Assembly: GCA_902729315.2 (NCBI GenBank)
Contig: LR746273.1
Location: 6,282,501-6,346,500 of the forward strand
Source of the DNA: Spirodela intermedia
Taxonomy: Eukaryota > Streptophyta > Magnoliopsida > Alismatales > Araceae
Direction: 5' to 3'
Length of the DNA: 64,000 nt
The position numbers and the translations under genes are program-made. Below the pieces are notes generated by a model that was not told where the DNA came from, did not search any database, and saw nothing but the letters and a program-made list of their open reading frames with translations. This document shows positions 55,926 to 64,000 of this stretch, in pieces; position 1 is the stretch's first letter; every line of letters starts with the position of its first letter.

Positions 55926-58473
55926 ACACCCCCCCCCCCCCTCCCCTAGTGATCATACCTAGTGGCAAAGTTGTCCTTTCCCAACCTTTTCCAAACAATT
56001 CTTCTTCATTTTTCAAACTTCTATAGGCATGCAAAAATTAAATAATTTAATTTATTTAAATAATTATTATGTGGAGTAAAATTATGTACCACACACCCAA
56101 CATCAAACCATTAATTATGATTTAAGAAAAAAATTAGAATGGTTAATGTGTAAGTTGATGACCCCAGACGGATCCAATGGCTAGAAACTGACAATCAAGT
56201 AAACTTGTGAGATCAGACCATTAGATTCCCTATGTTTTTGGAACTTGTGGTCTCCCAAATCAGGTGCTAGAGGGACATAGAAACTGTGTTGCACCTTTCT
56301 TGGGCCGTTTAGGACTCGGGGGGACTAGTTTGGGCGATTTGACACTCCCAATGCTCTTCGGTCGGGCCCAATATTTAATCCCGTCTTAAAAAGGACAAAC
56401 ACATCTGACTGGGTCAGTATTTGATTGGGCTTTTGGACTAACCACGTGCCCTCTCTGGCCTGATTGATGGGATTCAGAACCTGCCCATTAACTGTAAGTA
56501 CGAATAGATTATCCGGGCCCATTACCGTGTCTGCAGAAGAGTCAACTACGTCAGTCTCAGTCAGCCTATTCAAGTCAATGATATGACGTCATCCTCATCC
56601 GATGCCCCCCGAACGAGAAAGCCTACGAAAAGACGGCCGATCCTCGGGACCAGGGGGCGGTGACTCTACGGGGAGGGACAGGCAAAGGCTGCAGATTCTC
56701 AGAAAAGTCAACGGGATACAGCAGGTCCCACATGTGCCGGTTATTATGCTCAGGTTTTTTTTTTTTTTTTTTACCAGATTCAGCAATAAAAGCAATATTT
56801 GCACACGCCCCCCCCCCCCCACGAACTTGGAAAAAAATTATAAGATGATGACCCGTACTCGGCCCATCCCTGCTCTCTCTCTAACTCTCTCTCTGGTTTC
56901 AATGAGCCGGACCGGTTCGGGTCGGGTTGGTAAACCCCCGGTCTATTGGTGATTTATTAATTTCAGGTGTTTTATCGGCCCATTAACGAGGGCATTACGT
57001 ATCGGCGTATTTAATTGGGCCGTGGGCTCTCTTGCTGGGAAAAGCATCCGATTCCTCGTCAGCCGGCGGCGGGGTGTTATCGTAACTTCAATGTCCGAGA
57101 GTCGCATTGTGGACAAAGCCACGACAGCCATGTGCCTCGGGGTCCTCGCGAATTGGAGAGTCAAGAAGTCAACTATGACGACACGTGCAGGAGAAGGTAA
57201 GGATATATTTATCAAACCCTGAGAAAATGTATATTAGGTAGCTCACCGTGCGGGGCCTCAATTAATAGAGAATGTCTACCAAGAAGAGTGCTTTTTGTAC
57301 AAATCCAAAAGTGATATGCCCTGATCGAAATTATAATACTTTTTGTGGGATGTTGTGTAATTATTTACTTTAATGCTGGGACCGTACGCAAACGCCAAGT
57401 ATATCAGAGAATCCTGCCTGTAAATCAACCGTTTTGAATCCCCTGCAACCCTATTCCCATGGCGGAAAGGGGAAAGCAACCGGTTTCCATGGCGGCGTGG
57501 GGCCAGCTGCGGGCGGTAGCTCCTAGAAGCTAGGGCGATGATAAGCCATCAGTAGCTCTTTCATTCCGCACTTTGAATTCAAACCAGTAGAAGAGAGTGC
57601 AAGAGCCTCACTGTTGCAGGTCGGACAAATCTCGGACAGGAGAAGCCGGGTAAGAACGAAGAAGACGACCGACCCATCGAGGAGGAAGAAGAAGAAGAAG
57701 AAGGCTGCTGGGTACCTCCGGGCATTGGTCGGGCTCCGTCTACGTTCTGTCTGTTTCGGGTTTCCTCGTTTACGGCGGGCGCCTTTCGTCTGCATTTTCT
57801 TCAGCCCTTTTTCGTGTATCCCCATGGCCGGGCTCTGATAAAGCTTCCAAGCTTCTGGAGATCACCCCCAGCCGGGTCGTTGTATTTGGCGAGTGGTCTT
57901 TTCTCCCGACTCGATTCCTATCCGCGTTCTGATTAGATTCCGCTGGGCTCAGAGATCGTCGAGTGTCGTCTTGTGGAAGAGAAAGAAGGGTTGGTGGTAA
58001 GGTTCCCCTTCTCCCGTCTGCTTCTTCTTCTCTATCCAACTGGGTATTTTGATTCTCTGGGTAGCTGGCGGATGTGTTCCCCCATCTGGGTTTATATTGC
58101 GGTAGATCAGGGAAATTCATCTGGATTTTGTTTCCGTTCTGTCTCCATTTGGAGTCCCTCCCTCCGTTTTGCTGTTCTTGAGCCCTTGAATCCATCTATC
58201 CATCCACTCTCTCTCTCTCTCTCTCTCTAGCTTCTTCCCCTTCCCCTCCATGCTGTAGATTCGGTGGATTCATCTGGGTTTTCCCCTGAATTTTCTCGCA
58301 CCCACTCCCCATTTCGCGGCTGATTTGATTCCTGTGGCATTGTTCAGGACTTCAAAGCACTCGGTGACCACGGGCGAAGCATCTGATCTGAGCCTGAGAC
58401 CCCGGAGAGAACGGCATTCTTCTCATCTCTCTCCCTCTCTCTCCGTTGACTGTTCTCTCGCGCATCAGTCATC
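55926..58473. promoter_or_regulatory. Spacer and NPGR1 upstream region
   Basis: Begins with a C14 tract (about 55929-55942) at the edge of copy B. GGGCC/GGCCC and TTGGGC elements occur at 56300-56520, 56935-57030; a T14 tract (about 56756-56771) and a C13 tract (56808-56820) lie between. From about 57600 GC rises and probable NPGR1 leader sequence with a CT run (58208-58230) follows. GTCAAC/TTGACT motifs recur. No other gene is recognised; a short minus-strand frame at 56325-56573 has no family resemblance. Confidence 0.4.
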
Positions 58474-60903
58474 ATGCTGTGCGCTTGCTCCGGAGAGCAG
58501 TTCAGATTCGAGGAGGGGCCGCCGTCCCCGGAGTCCCTCGCCACCAGGGACTTCTCCGTGTGCGGGGTCTCCTCGAGGACCGGGGAATGGGAGTCCAGGC
58601 TCGAAGACTCGCAGGTGGAGGACGTGGAGTCAACCTTGAAGGAGACCGTCTCCTTGAACTATGAGGTCACCTTCGTCCTCAGATCCTTCCCCTTCGGTGG
58701 AAGACAATGGTGAAATCTGACGTCTCGATCTCGTTGAATTTTTATTTCCGACAGGAAGCTCGTGCGCTGCTGGGTCGGCTCGAATTCCAGAAGGGTAACC
58801 TGGACGCCGCCCTGCAAGTCTTCCGAGGGATCGACATCGCCGGCCTGAAGCCGAAGCTGACCAGGGCCATCGTCGAAAGGTCCCGACGGAGGAGGGCCCG
58901 CTCTAAAATGGAGATCCTCCATGCGAGCGTCATGTCCATGCACTCGGTCAGCCTGCTTCTAGAAGCCATTCTCCTGAAGTCAAAGGCCCTGGAGGGTCTC
59001 GGCCTGGTCGAAGGTGGGGAAAGCTCCGTTCCTCCAAACGTTGACTTGAAGAACTTCCCCGGTTTTATCGATTTCTTCGCAAATTTGCAGAGGCGGCGAG
59101 GGAATGTGGGATCATACTAGACATCGCTGAAGCTGCGTTCCCGGATGGAATGGCGGAGGGGCTCGGAGAGGACTGCAAACTTCAGGAGATGCTCCACCAG
59201 GCGCTGCTGCTGCTCCCGGGCTTGTGGAAAGTCGCCGGTTCGCACAAGGAAGCCGTTGACTCTCACCGGAGAGTCCTCTCCAGGCCCTGGAATTTACCTC
59301 CGCAGAAGCTCGCCACCGTCCAGAAGTGCCTCGCCGGACTTCTCCTGCATGGCGGCGCTGAGACGACCGAAGTGGAGGAAGCCCTGCTGCTTCTGTTCAT
59401 CCTCTCCAAGAACATGGCGGAGGAGGAGATAATCTTTGACCCCGAGGTCGTCTATCATCTCTCCTTCGCGCTCTCCATATACGGGCTGCCGGAGAACCTG
59501 GCGGAGCACATCGAGCGAGCGCCGCCGGGAGGCTACTGCCGGCGGGAGAGGTGGTACCTCCTCGCTCTCTGTTACAGCGCCGCCGGCCATGACGAAGCAG
59601 GTCTGAACCTTCTGAGGAAGGCGACGGGGTCGTCGGAGAGGCGGCGCCCTCCCCATCTGCCGTCTCTCCTGCTGGCGGCGAAGCTTTGTGGGCGGCGGCG
59701 GGAGCTCGCTGGCGAGGGCGTCGGATTCTCCCGGAGGGCGGTGGAGCTCGCCGGCGGCCGGCCGGAGCTCGCCGGCGTCGCCCACCACCTGCTGGGGATC
59801 TCCTGCGGCCGCTCCGCCAGATCATCGTCCTCAGATGTTGAAAGATCGAGCTTCTACGAGCAGTCGCAGAGGGCCCTCGGAGATGCTGCCGCAGTTCATG
59901 GGGATGATCCTGAGGTGATGCTGACCCTCGGGTGGGAGTTCGCCCTCCGGCGGAGCCCGGCGGCGGCGCTGATGACCGCCGCCAAGTACTTGGACTCGGT
60001 GGCGGGAAGCTCGGTGAGAGGGTGGGAACTACTGGTTCTCGCGGCGGCGTCTGAGGGGAACTTGGAGGACGCCAAAGGGATCGTTGACTTGGCCCTGGAG
60101 GAGACAGGGGAAGGTGATCAGCTGGGCCTTTTGAGGCTGAAAGGTCTCCTCCATAGCCTCCGGGGAGAAGCAGGACAGGCAATAGAGACCTACAGGCTCC
60201 TGCTAGCCGTGATTCAGGCCAGGAATCAAAATCTTGCTGGATATCCTCACCCCAAGGTCAACCCACCTCAGAATCCAAATTGCCCTGAAAAACCCACATA
60301 AAATTACTGAATAAATGCCATTTTTTTACCTATAAATCTTTTTTTCAGGAGGCGGCGGCGGCTGTGAAAGACCTGGAGATGGACGCCTGGCTTGACCTGG
60401 CGGGCATCTACAGAGACCTCGCCTCCTGGTCTGACTCTGAGATCTGCCTCCTCAAGGCAAAGTCAATCTCCCGGTTTTCCTCCAGATGCTGGCACGAAAG
60501 AGGTGGGAAAATTGGGAAATATTTTCTCCCCTGAAAAAATATGTTCATTCCGATTTAAATGATGATGATAATGATGATAGTTTCTATTACAGGGAAGCTG
60601 CTTGAAGCGAGGGGGCTTCTTGGAGACGCCCTGTCGGCCTTCCACGTGTCCTCCACGCTGGACCCCCACCACGCGCCCAGCATGGTGGCCACGGCGGCGC
60701 TGCTGGCCGGGCTTGGCCGGAGGGCCCGGCCCGCCGCCAGGAGCCTCCTGATGAACGCTCTCCAGCTGGATCCCATGAGCCACGTGGCTTGGCTGAGCCT
60801 CGGCCGCGTGTACAAGATGGAGGGCTCCCTGCTGCAGGCCGCCGACTGCTTCCAGGCCGCCCACGACCTCATGGCCTCTTCCCCCCTCGAGGGGTTCCTC
60901 TGA
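58474..60903 (+). CDS. NPGR1, NO POLLEN GERMINATION-related TPR protein
   Basis: Five exons join in phase: 58474-58665, 58755-59013, 59091-60256, 60349-60502 and 60593-60903, giving 693 residues. NPG proteins are TPR proteins that bind calmodulin; NPG1 is needed for pollen germination, and NPG/NPGR proteins have been reported as partners of the PI4K-alpha1 complex and of pectate lyase-like proteins. The start MLCACSGEQFRFEEGPPSPE is almost identical to Arabidopsis NPGR1. TPR-type helices follow: EARALLGRLEFQKGNLDAAL, MSMHSVSLLLEAILLKSKAL, AARECGIILDIAEAAFPDG, HRRVLSRPWNLPPQKLATVQ, RRERWYLLALCYSAAGHDEA, ELLVLAAASEGNLEDA, DAWLDLAGIYRDLASWSDSE and LLMNALQLDPMSHVAWLSLG. Exon 3 is unusually GC-rich and Arg/Ala-rich compared with dicot relatives. 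Confidence 0.95.
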
Positions 60904-61346
60904 GGAATCAATAAACCAGGGGGAAGATGGGGTATATAATATATTGTGAAATATTTCCTTTCTGGGTAAGACCAGGAGGCTGAAATGTACAGAATTTAGT
61001 CAACGCGATTAATACCGGCCCCAGCCCACTACGGCCCAGAATGGGGTCACTGGAAGAGAAGGGAAGATCCAATAACGGCATTATTTGGGCCTTGGCGATG
61101 TGGGCCTCTGTTAAAAATCCCACCTTTTTTGGATATTTTAACAATTATCAAATAAAATGTCGATTATTTGAGATATCGCATGTATTTGCACATTATATTT
61201 CAATATCTCCACCGTAGTCTTCAACTTCTCTTTCCGACGGGGAAACCTGAAAGAATAAGAAGCACGACCCCCGACGTGCAGTCCCCACTGTCTCGTCTCT
61301 AGAGAGAGATAGATAGATAGATAGATAGCTAGATAGATAGATAGAG

Positions 61347-61383
<37 letters not shown>

Positions 61384-61435
61384 GAGATCTACAGGGCTTC
61401 GAGCAGTCAGTTCAGGTGGGGAAGACGGACAAGAG
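60904..61435. promoter_or_regulatory. NPGR1 to SOFL intergenic region
   Basis: Holds GGCCC/GGGCC elements at 61017-61102 and a compound ATAG/GA microsatellite (61301-61379) that ends 56 bp before the SOFL start, probably in its leader. No gene is recognised. Confidence 0.45.
61301..61379 (+). repeat. ATAG/GA compound microsatellite upstream of SOFL
   Basis: About ten GATA-type tetranucleotides with one interruption, then a GA run of about 14 units. Confidence 0.9.
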
Positions 61436-62028
61436 ATGAAGGGGGAGCCCTCTTCTTCGGAGTGCAGCACCGGGTCGGAGTCTGGTTGGACCCTGTACCT
61501 GAGACAGTCCTACGAGGGGACTGCGGAGGAAGAGGATGACCCGTCGATGGTCTCCGACGCCTCCTCCGGCCGCTGCCGCCGCCGGCGCCGCCCGCCGTGC
61601 GACGGGATCAGCGGCGTCTTCTTCTCATCTCCCCACAGTTCTTCAGTGCAGAAGAAGAGGAGAAGTGAGGAGAGAGAGAAAGAGGTAGAAAGCGAGGAAG
61701 AAGACGAAGGAGCTTCTTCCTATTTGGACGACGCCAACAGCTCTCCACCCCCCGGCTTACCCAAGGCAAGCCCTCCAAGCTTTCGCCATCACTCTCTAAG
61801 TCTCTTCTTTAATGGCGGAAATCGTTTTAATGGCGCCCTCTCCCTGCGACTCGCTCCCAACAGAGGAGCTTCGACATCTCCCATGGCGACGTCGAAGAAG
61901 GCGGCGGGAGCAGCGTTCGGAGCGACGACGGGAAGAACTCATCCTCTGCAATTCATCCTGAGGTGCGCTCCCCCCTTCCGGCCCTCCTTTCCGGCGGAGT
62001 TTCTCCGTCTTCTGTCTTCTCTCTCTAG
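61436..62028 (+). CDS. SOB FIVE-LIKE (SOFL) protein
   Basis: The two SOFL signatures are plain: domain A as SSECSTGSESGWTLYL and domain B as DDPSMVSDASSGR. SOFL proteins raise cytokinin levels in Arabidopsis; their biochemical role is unknown. Exon 1 is 61436-61765. The best model uses a GC-AG intron (AAG|GCAAGC at 61766, acceptor CAACAG at 61863) and exon 2 61864-62028. This gives a hydrophilic C terminus RSFDISHGDVEEGGGSSVRS, then DDGKNSSS, that fits the family's acidic Ser/Gly-rich character, for 164 residues in total. Read without splicing, the frame continues to 62116 with a basic, Pro-rich tail that looks non-native. The second model cannot be excluded without transcript data. The middle holds an acidic/basic stretch (EEREKEVESEEEDEG). 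Confidence 0.82.
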
Positions 62029-62263
62029 AAAAACACCTCCCGCCGAAGAGCACGCCGGCCCTCTGCAAGATCCATTGAAAAAAAATCCCCCGGGGGGGGA
62101 GGGTGGCTCGAAATGACTCGGTTTCCAGGAACTCTGAGAGTCAGAGAGAGAGAGAGAGAGTCGTGTTTCTCTCTCTATTCACAATGTTACTGCAAATCAT
62201 TGATTAAATCAAGGGCTTTCAGCTCTCAAGCAAGGTGCATTGGATAAGCTCGTTCATGGATTA

Positions 62264-62294
<31 letters not shown>

Positions 62295-62817
62295 GATATA
62301 TATACGGATACATATGCATGTATACATACTCTCGCATGGAATTTATTATCAGCGGAAGCCATAAAAAGTAGAATATTGGGGTGTAATTTCTGTGACGGAA
62401 TATTCTATAAAGATTCTTTCACATCGTGGGCGGAGAGAATCCTCGTGCGGCTGGAATAACTTCCGCTAACCTCGGGTTTCGAGCCACACGTGTACGCACG
62501 TGTTGCATCGTGCATTTTGCGCGCATGTAGAGGTGCCACATGTGCACCTGGACTCTGACCACGCGGGCCCACTACGACGTGGTCGTCCTGTCACGACTCA
62601 CAGCTCGAGGGATGTCAACGCGGGCGGGCCGGTCCGGGTCAGCCCGGTTTGTTTAACGGGCTTTTATGGGGATCGGACTTCGAAAGGTCCAGCCCGGCCC
62701 GACCTGTTGCCAATCCTCTCTCTCTCTCTAGAAGTCCACAGACACCGGGTGGAGATTCCCACCAGAGACAGAAACCAGAGCAACCCATGAGAGGAAGCCT
62801 TCAAGTCCCCCGCGAGC
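62029..62817. promoter_or_regulatory. Convergent region, SOFL to PPR gene
   Basis: GA/CT runs lie at 62142-62160 and 62264-62290. At about 62487-62505 two ACGTG cores occur close together (CACACGTG and GCACGTGT), resembling ABRE/G-box pairs. GGCCC/GGGCC elements lie at 62567-62705. The genes on both sides point towards it, so promoter function is uncertain. Confidence 0.35.
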
Positions 62818-63833
62818 TCAGCCGCCGGCGAAGAAAAAGTTACAGAGGCTCTCCTCCACAGGAACAGCCACCCCCTCGGAGTGGCATCTCTGCAATCTTC
62901 TCCTCTCCTTGCGGAAGAATTCCGCATCTGTGTTCCTCCCCGCCATCTCCAGGCCGGATATCAGCACCTCGTATGTTCCCGCTGCGACGGGGACGCCTTC
63001 CTCTCTCATCTGAGAGAAGATCTCGAGCCCCTTCTCCACCTCCATCGACTGAAGATGAGCGTGGAGCAGGGCTGTGTAGGTTAGGGTATTCCGGTCAGCT
63101 GGGGAAGAAGATGCAGAAGAAGCAGCGGAAGAGAAGAGCTCGGTGGCGATGGCGGGCTTCCCCGCTCTCCCGAGCCTCAGCGTCAGCACCGAAGCGAGGT
63201 AAGCTCCAAGACTGTGACCCTTGCTCGCCATTTCTTCGGTGATCTTGAGGGCCTCTTGGAAGCGGCTGGATCTCATGAGCGGTCCCACCAGGGAGAGGTA
63301 CACGTGCCTCTCGAGCCTCTGTCCGAGTTGAACGCTGAGCTGGAATGCCAGCAGGGCGGTCGACAGGCTTTGACTCCTGCAGCTGGCCTGGATGATGGCG
63401 GCGTTGAGCTCCGCGCCAAGTTCCATCTTCAGCAGAATGATGCCCTCCAGCATGAGATTAATGGCGGCGAAGTTCCGCTTGCAGAGAAGGATGTTGATGA
63501 TGCCGCGGTCTATGCAGGAGTTGACATCGTTAATGGCGAGATCGGGGGTAGATCCTCCCATTACCCCGCTGCCCACGGAGGAGAGATGGGGGTTGACTTC
63601 CCGAAGAAGACGGTCGCTCTCGCCGGCCTTCCTCAAACACTCCAATGCCTCCAGAAAGATGGGGAGACGAAGAACGAGGGAGTTCTCCCTCATGTACCTG
63701 AGAACCTCGAACATGGCCGCCGTCTCTCCAAGCTTGGAACATTTCTGGACGAGGATGTTGCAGGTCGCCTTGTCGGGTTCCACTCCGGCTTTTCGCATCC
63801 TGTTCATGACTCCAAGCGCGGCGTCGAATTTAC
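62818..63833 (-). CDS. P-class PPR protein, C-terminal part
   Basis: The exon 63833-62818 continues an upstream exon outside or at the very end of the window: a CTGCAG acceptor precedes GTAAATTCGAC, which reads (G)KFDAALGVMNRMRKAG. A donor-like CTCT|GTACGTGAG near 63985 may mark the end of the preceding exon. PPR proteins bind organelle RNA and act in its editing, splicing or stability. PPR motifs are visible in MNRMRKAGVEPDKATCNILV, RFQEALKITEEMASKGHSLG and NTLTYTALLHAHLQSMEVEK, then GLEIFSQMREEGVPVAAGTY. The C terminus SLCNFFFAGG lacks an E or DYW domain, so this is P-class. A specific ortholog is not named. The N-terminal transit peptide would lie beyond the window. Confidence 0.85.
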
Positions 63834-64000
63834 CTGCAGAATTCCAGAAAGGAGAACGAAATCAACCCCCAGATTTCTCTCCGCTTCTGCGTCTGAGTTC
63901 CTGTCGTCCGATGCCTGTTTTTGATTCTTAGTAGCAGAAGTGGATGGAAGAAGATCAACATGCAGAAGAATCTTGCTCACGTACAGAGAAATCTCGGTTC

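Noticed and set aside
56325-56573. Minus-strand frame of 82 residues
   Set aside because: No family resemblance, no splice context, and it overlaps promoter-like GGGCC elements.

Overview
This is nuclear DNA from a flowering plant. Nearly every gene has spliceosomal GT-AG introns, and the proteins are plant families: class I formin, D-type cyclin, SHORT-ROOT, NPGR1, SOFL and PPR. GC-rich coding exons (SHR, formin, NPGR1) sit beside AT-rich introns and spacers. That contrast, together with abundant CT/GA and TA microsatellites, suggests a monocot, but this is inference. No organellar, viral or bacterial block was recognised, and no tRNA or rRNA gene was seen.

Left part (0-32 kb), a gene-dense stretch: a truncated GH17 + X8 protein (minus strand); CTU2, for tRNA wobble-uridine thiolation; a CUE-domain ASCC2-like protein; an FH1-like class I formin; a CYCD5-type cyclin; an uncharacterised arginine-rich protein with a Btz-like C-terminal motif; a RlmN-like radical SAM rRNA/tRNA methyltransferase; and a small basic plant protein. 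Exon-intron structures were rebuilt by hand. Exon phases agree throughout and predicted lengths fit the families.

Middle (32.6-56 kb): adenylylsulfate kinase (APK), SHORT-ROOT (SHR) and, convergent to SHR, a GH43 glycosidase-like membrane protein. A block of about 11 kb (about 32935-44001) that holds APK exons 2-7, SHR and GH43 occurs a second time, in the same orientation and shrunk to about 6.7 kb (about 49180-55925). All three genes in the second copy are broken. The APK copy has lost its promoter, exon 1, exons 4-6 and a splice acceptor. The SHR copy is cut to its 5' end and followed by an inverted repeat made from its own sequence. The GH43 copy has lost most of exon 2 and carries a premature stop. 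Between the two blocks lies an AT-rich spacer with few recognisable features.

Right part (56-64 kb): NPGR1 (calmodulin-binding TPR protein), a SOB FIVE-LIKE (SOFL) gene with a probable GC-AG intron, and the 3' part of a PPR gene that leaves the window on the minus strand.

The genes do not form one pathway; this is an ordinary chromosomal neighbourhood. The most unusual items are the decayed segmental duplication with its SHR-derived hairpin, two consecutive in-frame stop-free introns in the cyclin, repeat arrays touching splice sites in the ASCC2-like gene, two GC-AG introns, and a perfect palindrome of paired W-boxes.
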